From: Paractinoplanes tereljensis
Lineage (GTDB): Bacteria > Actinomycetota > Actinomycetes > Mycobacteriales > Micromonosporaceae
DNA: 64,000 nt
NCBI RefSeq assembly: GCF_016862435.1
Contig: NZ_BOMY01000002.1
Coordinates: 310,001 to 374,000 of the forward strand
Reading direction: 5' to 3'
Made by a program: the position numbers and the translations under genes. Below are positions 43,182 to 52,036 of this stretch, piece after piece. Every line of letters starts with the position of its first letter. Position 1 is the stretch's first letter. The notes beneath the pieces are model-generated. The model ran no database searches. It saw only the letters and a program-made list of their open reading frames with translations, and had not been told where the DNA came from.

Positions 43182-46100
43182 CTATCTCCTCGGGGTTACC
43201 CGGAACAACTTCGGGCGGGCGCTGCTCACGTTCCCGGCCCGGTCGACGGCGCGGTACCAGATCAGGTGCAGACCCTTCTTGGACACCGTGAGCGGCTTTG
43301 CATAGGTGTGCCAGGTGCGGTCGCCGTCCAAACGGTACTGGATGAGCTGGACGCCGGAGGTCGCGTCGGTCGCGGTCAACCGGACCGTCGACGACCGCTT
43401 CGCCTTGGTCACCTTCGCGGTCGCGGCCGGCTTCACCGTGTCGCGCTTGACGGTCAGGACCTTCACCGGCGACTGGTTTCCCCAGCCGTCGGTGGCCCGG
43501 ACCGACACGGTCGTCACGCCGTCGCGAACCGGGATCGGGCCGGTGTACGTGCGCCACCCGCCGCCGTCGACGCGATACTCCCGGATCGTGACGCCGGCCG
43601 GGTCGGTGGCCGTCACGAGCACCGATACCGCGGCGGTGAACCAGCCGGCCGTGCCGGTGGCCCGCGCCGGACTGGTGGTCGCGGCGACCACCGGGCCGGT
43701 CGTGTCCCGGACCAGCGGGACGCTGATGCTCTGCACCTCCGCGACGTTCCCGGCGTGGTCGGTGGCCCGGAACTGGACCTGCTGGACCCCGGTGACGGTG
43801 AACGGCTTCCGGTAGTCCTGCCAGGCCCCGCTGCCCACCCGGTAGGCGATGGCGGCGACCCCGGACTCGGTGTCCTGGGCGCTCAGCGTCACCGTCGATG
43901 TCGTGCCGGTCGTGGTCACCTGCGCCGCGGTCATCGGCGCCTCCGCGTCGACCTGCACCCGGACGTCGACCGGAGCGCTGAGGATGCGGTTGGTACCCCG
44001 CGCTCGGTACGACACGGTGTAACTGCCCGCGGGCAGGGCGACCGGGCCGGTGTAGGTGATCCAGTTGCCAGGCGTCACCGCGTACTGAAGCTCGCTGTTG
44101 CCGGCCCCGCCGGTGAGCATGAGGGTCGCGCCCGAGCCCAGCCACCCCGAAGCGGGAAGGTTGGCGGTCGGCAACACCCCCGTGTAGGTGAGCTGGTCGA
44201 CGCTCTCCAGGGTCGGCACGACCGGCCGGATGAGGCCGTCGTCGTCGAAGTAGACGCGGTCGAGCGTCGTCTCCCGGTGCGTCCCGTCGCCGCCGGGGAT
44301 CGCGAAGCGGTGGTAGGCGATGTACCACTCGTCGACGCCGGCCACCTGCACGATCGAGCTGTGCCCGGTGCCCAGGATGCCCTGCGAACGGTCCTTGGCC
44401 AGGATCACGCCGCGCGCGGTGAACGGGCCGTACGGGCTGGTAGCGGTGGCGTAGCCGACCCGGTAGTTCTCGCTGCGGGTGTCGTCGATCGAGTAGGTCA
44501 GGTGGTAGACGCCGTTCCGCTTGTTCATGAACAGGCCCTCGCGGAAGTCGGTGAGCCCGGTGATGGTGCGCCGCTCCCCCAGCGAGGTCATGTCCGCGTT
44601 CAGCGGGGCCACATAGGCGGTGCCGTTGCCCCAGTACAGGTAGCTCCGGCCGTCGTCGTCGGTGAACGCCGCCGGGTCGATCTGCTGCGCGCCGCCGAAG
44701 TCCTGACGGTTGACCAGCGGCGCCCCGGAGTCGGTGAACGGTCCGGTCGGCGAGTCCGAGGTCGCCACCCCGATGTTGCCGGCGGCACAGAAGTAGAAGT
44801 AGTACGTCCCGTTCGCATAGGCCGCGGTCGGAGCCCACGCGTTGGTGTGCGCCCACGAGACGTCGGCCAGATCGAGAATCGTGCCGTGCTTCGTCCAGGT
44901 GGCCAGGTCGGTGGACGACCAGACGGTGAACGTCGTACCGCTCCAGCCGTCGAAGCCGTCCGTCGTCGCATAGATGTAGTAGGTGTCGCCGAACCGCACG
45001 ATGTTCGGATCGGCGTACAGGCCGGGCAGGACCGGCGACCGCATCACCCGGGTCGTCACCGTGTACCCCCGGGTCGCCCCGGCCGGACTGGTAACGGTGA
45101 TGCGGCGCGCGGTGGACCAGTCGCCGGCCTCGGCGCCGGTCACCGCCGAACCACCCGCGACGGTGAAGACCGGCGCGAGGTTGCGCAGGTCGGTGCCGTC
45201 CTTGACCGGGAGCACGATGGTGCCCGCGTCGCCGTCGATCAGCGCCGGCGCCTTGAGGCTGTCGAGCGTCACGGCGGTCACCACGGTGGCGTTTGAGCCG
45301 ATCTGGGCGACCTCGCCGGCCGCCAGGGACCGGTTGTACAGGCGGAAGTCGCGCATCCGGCCCTTGAAGTACTTGTCGCCGGTGTAGACCGACCGTCCGA
45401 TGTAGTTCGCGGTGGTGACGCCACCACCGATCGAACCCGGCGTCAGGGTGACCGCGGCGTTCACCCCGACCTGGCGTCCGTCGAGGTAGAGCGTCGCCGT
45501 CCCACCCCCGAGCGTGTACGTCAGGGTGTGCCACGCGCCGCGGGGCAGCGCGCCGCCGCTGGTGGCGTTCTGCTCGGTGGTCCAGTTCCCCGAGGCGATC
45601 GCGGCCCGGTAGGCGCTGTCCCCGGTGCTGAAGACGTAGCCGTTGCCGGTGCCGGCGGAGGTGTTACCCATGCCCCACAGGAAGTAGGGCGTCGTCTGGG
45701 CCGGGTCGACCCAGGCCTCGACCGAGACCGTCATGGCGTCCAGCCCGGCCAGCGCGTTGTTCGGCAGTTGGAGGTAGCCGTTCGTCCCGCCGAACGTGAG
45801 GCTGCCGTCCGCGAAGGTCGCGCCACCCAGCAGTTGGGCGTTGTTGCCGTTGCCGGAGGCGTCAGCGGTGCCGGTGTCCAGCGGGTAGCGGGCGATCAGG
45901 CCGTCCGCGCCGGCCGGGAGCGGTTGCGGAGCGCCGGTGAGCCGGTCGAGTTCGGCCTTGGTGACCGGCAGGACGGTGCCGTGGCGAGGGCTGGCCGGCA
46001 GCGTGTAGGTGGCCGGCACCTTCCACTGCGGCTGGTCGAGGTCGTCGGTGCCGAGCGGGATGTAGCCGCGGCCGCCGTACTCGTCGACGAACAGGTAGTA

Positions 46101-48182
46101 CTTGTTGCCGGAGGTGTCACCGGGGTTGGCCTTGAAGACGGTGGGGCCCTCGACCGCCGACGTCCCGGCGGCCTTGCCGATGCAGGACGCGACGATCTTC
46201 CACTTCGGGTTGTCCGGGTCCCAGGCCGGGTCGGACGCGTCGTCGACGGCCACGAGTGAGTCGGCGCGTTCCTGGATGATGTCACTGCATCCGGTGACGC
46301 CGCCCTCGTCCTTGGTGAACCGGTGATAGACGCCGTTCTCCGCGATGACCGTGCTGTCGATGCGGGAGGCACCGAAGTCCTGCCACACCTGGGCGTCGCT
46401 GAACGTCACGAAGTCACGCGTGGTCGCGTACAGCATCTTGTTGTAGGTGTTGCCGGTGTGCCCGGGGTCCGACGCGGCGTAGATCTTCGAGGCCCAGTAG
46501 ACGACGTACGACCCGAGCTCCGCCGACCAGAAGGCCTCGGGGGCCCAGGTGTTGCCGGCCGTCGGCGGGGAGACCAGCACGTGCCGCTGTTGTCCCCAGG
46601 TGACCAGGTCGGTGGACTCCCAGACCTCGATGTACCGGCTGCCCTGACGCTGCGAGGCGTCCCACGACGTGCCGCCGCCGATCGACAGGTCGGTGGCGAT
46701 GAGATAGAACTTGTCGCCCTCCGGGGAGCGGATCAGGAACGGGTCGCGCAGTCCCTTGGTGCCCAGGGTCGAGGCGAGGGCCGGGTTGCCGCCGTTGAGT
46801 TCCTTCCACTTCAGGGCGTTGTTGCCGTCGCTGGCCGCAAAGTAGATCTTCTCGCCGGCGACCGTGTTGCCGGTGAAGTAGGCGAAGGTGTAGCCGGCCA
46901 GCGGCGACGCGGCGGGCAGCGGCGGCACGGTGGCGGTCAGCGTGCGGGCGGTGGTGGCCGCGCCGACCCGTACCGTCGCGGTGAGCTCGACCTTGCCGGC
47001 CGGGCTCCCGGCGGCGGGCCGGTGCACCTCGCCGGTAGCGGTGATGATCGCCGGGTCGGCCGAGGCCCAGGAGACCTGGCTCTGGTAGCGGCCGGTCACC
47101 GGGAGGGTGAGGTTTCCGCGTACGTCGTCAACGTTGGCGACGGTGAGCGCGGCGGCCGCCTCGGCGGCCTTCGCGGCGTCGGACAGGTCGGCCGGCACGG
47201 TCACCGTGAAGGCGCGGGTGTCCTTGACGTCCCCGCTGCTGATCGTTGCGGTGAGGGTGACCTGGGCGTCGGCGGCCTGCCGGGTCACCGCGCCGCGGTC
47301 GCTGATCACCGCGGGATCGGACGACGACCAGGTGACCGCGCTGCCGTAGACCGGCCCGGTCGCCGGGAGCGTGAGGTCGGTGGTCACCGCGGTGGTGTCG
47401 CCGAGCGTCAGGGCCGCCCGGTCGGCCACCACCCGCACGCTGTCGGTGATGGCGATGCCGCTCGCCTCGGTGGCGCTCAGCGCCCGGTTGTAGATCCGGA
47501 AATTGCGCACCTGTCCGCGCAGATAAGCATCCGCGTTGTAGACCGAACGGCCCAGGTAGTTGGCGGTCGTCGTACCGCCGCCGAGGCCGGCCGGGGTGAG
47601 GGTGACGCCGGCCTGGCTGGCGACGGCCGTGCCGTTCAGGTAGGCGGTGGCCACCCCGGAGCTGTCCAGGGTGTACGCGATGCTCACCCACACCCCGCGC
47701 GGCAACGGCGAGGCGGAACGCGTGGTCTGCTCGGTCGACCAGTTGCCGCTCGCGATCGACGCCCGGTAGGTGTCGCCGGTGGTGAACACATAGCCGTTGC
47801 CGACGCCCGCGGCGTCGGTGTTGCCCATCGCCCAGATCATGTATGGCGTGGCCTGTGCGGGGTCGATCAGCACGTCGGCCGAGACGGTGATCTGCCGCAG
47901 TCCGGACAGGATGTCGTTCGGCAGCCGCACGTACCCGTTGGTGCCGCCCAGTTTCAGGCCGCCGGACGCCGACCAGGAGGCGTCACCGACCAAAGTGCCA
48001 CCGTGCCCGTTACCGGAGTCGTCGACCACCGCGGTGCCCGCGGTCTGGCTGAGGTCGTAGCGAAGCACGAGCCCGTCGGTGACATCAGCCGACGCCGGCA
48101 GGCGACTGCCGACCAGGGCGACGGCGGTAACAGCGGTGACGGCAACAACACGGACAAACGCACGGCGTGCAACGGCAACCAT
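43182..48182 (-). CDS. secreted double GH43 glycosidase with LamG and Ig-like modules
   Basis: A 1666-residue extracellular enzyme. The order is signal peptide (cleaved near PASA), LamG module (about 35-243), two Ig-like repeats (245-415), a GH43 catalytic domain (about 425-755), a second LamG (765-965), a linker, a second GH43 (about 1050-1320), and three Ig-like/OmpL47-type repeats to the end. Both catalytic sites look intact: RDPFLIRSPEG, IDSTVIAENG and VEGPTVFK in the first; YADPNIVRFG, QIDPAAFTDDDG and REGLFMNKR in the second (Asp, Asp, Glu). GH43 enzymes cut arabinan, xylan or arabinoside side chains. The two LamG modules are near duplicates. The ATG at 48182 has AGAGG upstream. A LacI-type operator overlies its promoter. 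Confidence 0.9.
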   Translation of the reverse strand: MVAVARRAFVRVVAVTAVTAVALVGSRLPASADVTDGLVLRYDLSQTAGTAVVDDSGNGHGGTLVGDASWSASGGLKLGGTNGYVRLPNDILSGLRQITVSADVLIDPAQATPYMIWAMGNTDAAGVGNGYVFTTGDTYRASIASGNWSTEQTTRSASPLPRGVWVSIAYTLDSSGVATAYLNGTAVASQAGVTLTPAGLGGGTTTANYLGRSVYNADAYLRGQVRNFRIYNRALSATEASGIAITDSVRVVADRAALTLGDTTAVTTDLTLPATGPVYGSAVTWSSSDPAVISDRGAVTRQAADAQVTLTATISSGDVKDTRAFTVTVPADLSDAAKAAEAAAALTVANVDDVRGNLTLPVTGRYQSQVSWASADPAIITATGEVHRPAAGSPAGKVELTATVRVGAATTARTLTATVPPLPAASPLAGYTFAYFTGNTVAGEKIYFAASDGNNALKWKELNGGNPALASTLGTKGLRDPFLIRSPEGDKFYLIATDLSIGGGTSWDASQRQGSRYIEVWESTDLVTWGQQRHVLVSPPTAGNTWAPEAFWSAELGSYVVYWASKIYAASDPGHTGNTYNKMLYATTRDFVTFSDAQVWQDFGASRIDSTVIAENGVYHRFTKDEGGVTGCSDIIQERADSLVAVDDASDPAWDPDNPKWKIVASCIGKAAGTSAVEGPTVFKANPGDTSGNKYYLFVDEYGGRGYIPLGTDDLDQPQWKVPATYTLPASPRHGTVLPVTKAELDRLTGAPQPLPAGADGLIARYPLDTGTADASGNGNNAQLLGGATFADGSLTFGGTNGYLQLPNNALAGLDAMTVSVEAWVDPAQTTPYFLWGMGNTSAGTGNGYVFSTGDSAYRAAIASGNWTTEQNATSGGALPRGAWHTLTYTLGGGTATLYLDGRQVGVNAAVTLTPGSIGGGVTTANYIGRSVYTGDKYFKGRMRDFRLYNRSLAAGEVAQIGSNATVVTAVTLDSLKAPALIDGDAGTIVLPVKDGTDLRNLAPVFTVAGGSAVTGAEAGDWSTARRITVTSPAGATRGYTVTTRVMRSPVLPGLYADPNIVRFGDTYYIYATTDGFDGWSGTTFTVWSSTDLATWTKHGTILDLADVSWAHTNAWAPTAAYANGTYYFYFCAAGNIGVATSDSPTGPFTDSGAPLVNRQDFGGAQQIDPAAFTDDDGRSYLYWGNGTAYVAPLNADMTSLGERRTITGLTDFREGLFMNKRNGVYHLTYSIDDTRSENYRVGYATATSPYGPFTARGVILAKDRSQGILGTGHSSIVQVAGVDEWYIAYHRFAIPGGDGTHRETTLDRVYFDDDGLIRPVVPTLESVDQLTYTGVLPTANLPASGWLGSGATLMLTGGAGNSELQYAVTPGNWITYTGPVALPAGSYTVSYRARGTNRILSAPVDVRVQVDAEAPMTAAQVTTTGTTSTVTLSAQDTESGVAAIAYRVGSGAWQDYRKPFTVTGVQQVQFRATDHAGNVAEVQSISVPLVRDTTGPVVAATTSPARATGTAGWFTAAVSVLVTATDPAGVTIREYRVDGGGWRTYTGPIPVRDGVTTVSVRATDGWGNQSPVKVLTVKRDTVKPAATAKVTKAKRSSTVRLTATDATSGVQLIQYRLDGDRTWHTYAKPLTVSKKGLHLIWYRAVDRAGNVSSARPKLFRVTPRR

Positions 48183-48242
48183 GGCAGGCCTCTATCGCAG
48201 GACGAGGGGTACGCCAGCCAGAGCCCGGCGCCGATTGCCGAG

Positions 48243-48262
48243 AATTGTTAACGATAACAATT
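48243..48262. promoter_or_regulatory. LacI-family operator over the GH43 promoter
   Basis: AATTGTTA-ACGA-TAACAATT has perfect 8-bp arms around a 4-base centre containing CG, the form typical of LacI/GalR-family sites. It covers the -10 and most of the spacer of the predicted promoter, so binding would block transcription until a sugar inducer appears. No LacI gene lies in the window, so the regulator is encoded elsewhere. Confidence 0.75.
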
Positions 48263-48272
48263 CACGCGTCAA
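48244..48272 (-). promoter_or_regulatory. predicted GH43 promoter
   Basis: On the minus strand TTGACG (-35, 48272 to 48267) is followed after 17 bases by AACAAT (-10, 48249 to 48244). The start codon lies about 60 bases downstream at 48182, leaving a leader with AGAGG near its end. The match to the housekeeping sigma consensus is good at -35 and moderate at -10. Confidence 0.5.
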
Positions 48273-48290
48273 GATATTCACACGCGTGAA
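48261..48290. repeat. second inverted repeat next to the LacI operator
   Basis: TTCACGCGT (48261-48269) and ACGCGTGAA (48282-48290) form a perfect 9-bp dyad with a 12-base spacer. It abuts the LacI-type palindrome and surrounds the -35 box of the GH43 promoter. It may bind another regulator or the same one cooperatively. Confidence 0.5.
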
Positions 48291-48298
48291 GTCCGCCG

Positions 48299-50680
48299 GT
48301 GACAAAGCGCCCGCTCGACCTTGATGGCTGCTTGCCGGAGACTGCGCATGGCGGCTCGGCCGGAGATGTGGGTGGTTCAGTGGACGGTCTGGCGGTGCAG
48401 AAGCTGCGTAGTTACCGAAGCTTTGTGAGGCAGGCCCTGCAGGCGTCTCGCCGTGGCCGGGTCCTCGACTGCCGCAAGAGGAGAGTTCCGGCAGACGATG
48501 TGCGGCGAAGTTGCCTGGCCGCCGGGCGTGGCGCGGCGGGCCCGCTCGGTCTACGACTGTCCAACGCCACCGTGGTGGGATCGGCGGATCTACGGGCGTT
48601 GCGGATACCCGTGCCGTTGTCGTTCGTCAATTGCATCTTCACGGATCCGCTGCTCCTGGAGGACGCTGATCTGCATTCGCTGGAGATCAGCGATGGTCGG
48701 CTGCCCGGAGAGTTGACCGGACCGCCGGAAGCCGCGTCGTTCCTGCCCGGTCTGCGGGCCGATGGCGTGCGCGTGGCTCACGACCTGGTTCTTACCGGAA
48801 CAACCATCCGCGCCGATCTCCACACGCCGGCGTCGCGCATCCGCACCGCCGCCGTATGGCTGGTGGACGCCGAGATCGGGGGTCGGCTGTTAGCCGCCGG
48901 AACACGGATCCTCTCGGCCGAAGGCCAGGCCCTTCAATGCAGCCGAGCCCGGATCCAGGGCGAGGTTCGGCTGGTAAACGGCTTCGAGGCCGTCGGCACC
49001 GTGCGTTTTCTCGCCGCCCGTCTCGCCGGTTACCTTGACCTGAGCGGAGCACAGCTCCAATGTGATCAAGGGGCTGCCCTGGATCTCAACGAGGCAGAGA
49101 TCGGCGGAAGCGTCTTCCTCCTCGACGCGGTTCCGAGCCGAGCTCGCGCCGCCGTGCGTGGCCGGATCGAGATGGGCCGGACCGTTGTACGTGGCCAGCT
49201 CCTGATCCGCAACTCCGACCTGGAGCCCTCCGCTCCGGAGCGCAATCCAGAGACATCGCTGTCGGAACTCACCTCGGCCCGCCCTGCACTTCTGGCCCCT
49301 CACCTCGTGATACACGGCCGGTGTGCGATCCAGGGCGCGACCTTCATCGAAGGTGGCGTCGTCCTGCAGGGCGCCGAACTCCGCAGTGGCGCGTTATTCG
49401 GCGGCGTGACGATACGTAACCCTGGAGAAATCGCCCTCGACCTGACCAACGCCACCCTGGCAGCGGACCTGCAACTCGCCGGGGCGTCGATCCAGGGAAC
49501 CGTCCGCCTGCCCAACGCCCGGGTTGCCGGAGCGGTGACCTTGAGCGGAGGCGACCTCCGCGACCCGGCTGATCGGACCAACATCGACGCGGCCGGCTTA
49601 CGCGCGGAGGGTGACCTCGACCTCCGGCAGACGTACGCCGCAGGGCGCCTCGACTTCCGCGGAGCCATGATCAGCGGCTTCACCCATGCCGAAGGCGCTG
49701 TCCTCGTCAATGCGGATGGTGAAACACTCAGTCTCCGCCGGGCACAGGTCGGTGGAGACGTACGCCTCTGCGATGGCTTTCGATCGACCGGAACCGTCGT
49801 ATTGGCCCACGCCGTCATCGCCGGCCAACTCAACTGCGACGGAGCCGTCCTGACCTGGCAGCCACCAACGCCGGACAAGGATGAAACACCCGACCAGCCG
49901 GGTCTGGCCCTGGACGCCGAGTCCGCGACGATCAGCGGAGGCATCCGGCTCGGCTGGATCGTGCCGAACGGCGGCGTCGACCTTTCCCAGGCGACCACGA
50001 CGTATCTCGCCGATCGGCCCACCACTGACTGGCCCACCCATACCCGGCTCGGGGGATTCCGCTACGAACGGTTCGCCCACGTGCCCGACGCCCGTACTCG
50101 GATCTTGTGGCTCGCCGGACTCCGCCCCCACGACCCTCGATCATGGGAGCAAGCCGCCAGCGTGTTGCGGGCCGGCGGCGATCACGCCGGTGCCGACGAG
50201 ATTCTTATCGCCCAGCGTCGATACGCCCGGAAGATTCGCGCACTGCCGCAGACCACCATGCAGCGTACGGCGGACATCATCCAAGACGTCACCGTCCGCT
50301 ACGGCTTCCGGCCGCAACGCGCACTTGCACTCCTACTTCTCCTGATTGCCCTGGTAACCGCATCACTCAGCATTCCCGCAGCGGTCAGCACCATGCGGGC
50401 GACCGATCAGGACGCGGTCGTTTTCGCCACCTCCGGCGTCGCCGGCCGCCCGAGTCCGGAAGACCGATGCGGCGGGGGCCGGGTGCGTTGTTTCAACCCC
50501 TTCTTCTACGCCGTCGACACGGTCGTACCGATCATCGATCTCAAACAACGCGCCACCTGGTATCCCAGCTCCGATCGGGGCGGAAGCTACCTCGAATGGT
50601 GGCTCAACGTCTGCACGATCCTCGGATGGATTGCCTCCACCATCTTCGCCCTGTCCTTCACCCGTCTCGGACGCACATAG
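48299..50680 (+). CDS. beta-helix repeat protein with C-terminal membrane helices (often named membrane-associated oxidoreductase)
   Basis: A frame of 793 residues. Most of it consists of short repeats of the type GADLRAL/GGSVFLLDA/AGYLDLSGAQLQCDQGAAL, in which every 20 or so residues form one coil of a right-handed beta-helix related to pentapeptide-repeat folds. The C-terminal 170 residues hold two transmembrane helices (ALALLLLLIALVTASLSIPA and the TILGWIASTIFALSF region) around an extracytoplasmic part with a Cys pair (EDRCGGGRVRCFNPFFYA). Actinobacterial relatives carry the name oxidoreductase, but I see no cofactor motif. The start is uncertain: GTG at 48299 overlaps the GH43 control region, while GTG at 48380 (VDGLAVQKLRS) leaves a more normal N terminus. 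Confidence 0.75.
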   Translation: MTKRPLDLDGCLPETAHGGSAGDVGGSVDGLAVQKLRSYRSFVRQALQASRRGRVLDCRKRRVPADDVRRSCLAAGRGAAGPLGLRLSNATVVGSADLRALRIPVPLSFVNCIFTDPLLLEDADLHSLEISDGRLPGELTGPPEAASFLPGLRADGVRVAHDLVLTGTTIRADLHTPASRIRTAAVWLVDAEIGGRLLAAGTRILSAEGQALQCSRARIQGEVRLVNGFEAVGTVRFLAARLAGYLDLSGAQLQCDQGAALDLNEAEIGGSVFLLDAVPSRARAAVRGRIEMGRTVVRGQLLIRNSDLEPSAPERNPETSLSELTSARPALLAPHLVIHGRCAIQGATFIEGGVVLQGAELRSGALFGGVTIRNPGEIALDLTNATLAADLQLAGASIQGTVRLPNARVAGAVTLSGGDLRDPADRTNIDAAGLRAEGDLDLRQTYAAGRLDFRGAMISGFTHAEGAVLVNADGETLSLRRAQVGGDVRLCDGFRSTGTVVLAHAVIAGQLNCDGAVLTWQPPTPDKDETPDQPGLALDAESATISGGIRLGWIVPNGGVDLSQATTTYLADRPTTDWPTHTRLGGFRYERFAHVPDARTRILWLAGLRPHDPRSWEQAASVLRAGGDHAGADEILIAQRRYARKIRALPQTTMQRTADIIQDVTVRYGFRPQRALALLLLLIALVTASLSIPAAVSTMRATDQDAVVFATSGVAGRPSPEDRCGGGRVRCFNPFFYAVDTVVPIIDLKQRATWYPSSDRGGSYLEWWLNVCTILGWIASTIFALSFTRLGRT

Positions 50681-50729
50681 CCCGCCCGATGCACCCGCAC
50701 CACACCCACCACCCCCAGGCAGGCCCCCG

Positions 50730-51197
50730 TCAGTGCGGAGGTTCGTCGTCCAGGTGGCGTTTGAGGGTTTCCATGATCTCGGCGAGGGAGCCCAGTTGAG
50801 CGGTGGTAAGCACGTCGGCGAAATGCGTCCGCACGGCCCGCGAGTGCCCCCTGGCCGCGGCCAGGAACATGGCTCGGCCTGACTCGGTCAGCGCCACCTC
50901 CGCGCCCCGGCTGTCCGAGCTGTGCCGGGAGCGACGGATCAGCCCGCGCTTCTCCATCCGGGACAGGTGATGGGACAGGCGACTCTGCTCCCAGCCGATC
51001 AGGTCGGCCAGCTCGGTCGAGCGAACCGCCTCGGACCCCCGCTCATGCAGCACGACCAAAACCGGATAGTCGGTGCCGGACAGCCCCGAGTCGGCCTGCA
51101 GCAGCCGGTCCAGGTGCCGGCGCAGCAGCGGGGTGATCTCGATGAGCGCACGCCAAGCCCGCAGCTCAGCCGCGCTAAGGGAGCCGGATTCGTCCAC
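50730..51197 (-). CDS. MarR-family transcriptional regulator
   Basis: About 155 residues. The MarR winged helix is clear: TDYPVLVVLHERGSEAVRST, then LADLIGWEQSRLSHHLSRME and KRGLIRRSRHSSDSRGAEVA. GTG at 51197 is used because it gives the normal family length (starting VDESGSLSAAELRAWRALIE) and leaves the 20-bp palindrome at 51208-51227 outside the gene. The alternative ATG at 51236 would overlap the start codon of the divergent NTF2-like gene and put the operator inside this gene's own codons. It probably represses both itself and the divergent gene. Confidence 0.9.
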   Translation of the reverse strand: MDESGSLSAAELRAWRALIEITPLLRRHLDRLLQADSGLSGTDYPVLVVLHERGSEAVRSTELADLIGWEQSRLSHHLSRMEKRGLIRRSRHSSDSRGAEVALTESGRAMFLAAARGHSRAVRTHFADVLTTAQLGSLAEIMETLKRHLDDEPPH

Positions 51198-51207
51198 CTG
51201 GTCGATG

Positions 51208-51227
51208 CTATATGACGTGTCATATAG
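51208..51227. promoter_or_regulatory. 20-bp perfect-armed palindrome, shared MarR operator and divergent -10 region
   Basis: CTATATGAC-GT-GTCATATAG has perfect 9-bp arms. TATAGT (51223-51228) ends six bases before the plus-strand ATG at 51235, and on the other strand TATAGC (51212 to 51207) ends nine bases before the GTG at 51197. The site therefore covers both predicted -10 boxes, so one bound MarR dimer could shut off both genes. Confidence 0.75.
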
Positions 51228-51234
51228 TTCCGGC

Positions 51235-51591
51235 ATGACCACGATCGAGCAGCTCATGCAGGCAAACCTGCTGGAAGTCTTCAACGAACGCGACGCCACC
51301 CGACGCCGAGCCGCAATGACCCGCACCTACGCCTCAGACGTCCGCTTCACCGACCCGGACGAGGTAGTGGTAGGCCACGAGGCAGTAGACACGAAGGCCC
51401 AGAAAATCCTCGACGAGGCCCCCGGCTTCGTCTTCACCCCCGCCGGCCCAACCCGCATAGCCGGCGAACTGGGCTACTTGGAGTGGAACTTCGGCCCCGA
51501 GGGCCAGCCTCCAGTGGTCCGAGGCGCAGACATCGCCCTGGTAGCCAACGACAAGATCACCAACATCTACACCCTGCTACTAACCGACTGA
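51235..51591 (+). CDS. NTF2/SnoaL-like fold protein
   Basis: A 118-residue protein with the cone-shaped NTF2-like pattern: an N-terminal helix (MQANLLEVFNERDATRR), FTDPDEVVVGHEAVDTKAQ and a final strand region IALVANDKITNIYTLLL. Family members isomerise, dehydrate or hydroxylate small molecules, or just bind them. The ATG at 51235 is preceded by TATAGT at six bases, a leaderless arrangement, and by the MarR palindrome. It is the probable target of the divergent MarR protein, so its ligand may be a drug- or phenol-like compound. The reaction cannot be deduced. Confidence 0.78.
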   Translation: MTTIEQLMQANLLEVFNERDATRRRAAMTRTYASDVRFTDPDEVVVGHEAVDTKAQKILDEAPGFVFTPAGPTRIAGELGYLEWNFGPEGQPPVVRGADIALVANDKITNIYTLLLTD

Positions 51592-51601
51592 CCCAAGAGT
51601 C

Positions 51602-52036
51602 TCAGGCGCCTTCGTCGAGAGGCCGCCACGGGTCAATGATCTCAACGCCCGACGGCGCGAAGTCGGCAACGTTACAAGTAACGACCGGCATGGCGTGCAC
51701 GAGTGCGGTCGCCGCGATGAGCGAGTCACGAACGGGCCGTGGGTCGGGCACGTGCAGAGTGGCGCTGCGCCGGGCGACCGCGGTGTCGACCGGAAGGATG
51801 CGCTCGGCGAACGCGGGCAGCACCTGCGCTTCCAGCCAACGACGCAGGATCGCACCTTGCGCTGGATCGCGCTGTTCGGCCAGGAGAACCCCGATCTCCA
51901 ATTCCTGAACGGTGATCGCCGAAACGAACATACTGCTGGCGGCGGCACCTGCCGCCCACGCGACGACGTTCTTGTCGGCCCGGCCGGCCTTGGCCTTGCG
52001 CAACTCGGAGACGACGTTCGTATCCAGCAGAAACAT
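51602..52036 (-). CDS. VapC-type PIN-domain toxin
   Basis: A 144-residue PIN ribonuclease. The acidic residues expected for metal binding are visible: Asp5 in MFLLDTNVVSEL, the Glu in AITVQELEIGV, Asp in PVRDSLIAATALVH and the last acidic position in VVTCNVADFAPSGV. Toxins of this type cleave tRNA or rRNA and stop translation until neutralised. The ATG overlaps the TGA of the antitoxin gene by one base, the usual toxin/antitoxin order with the antitoxin first. It is a complete copy with no sign of damage. Confidence 0.92.
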   Translation of the reverse strand: MFLLDTNVVSELRKAKAGRADKNVVAWAAGAAASSMFVSAITVQELEIGVLLAEQRDPAQGAILRRWLEAQVLPAFAERILPVDTAVARRSATLHVPDPRPVRDSLIAATALVHAMPVVTCNVADFAPSGVEIIDPWRPLDEGA

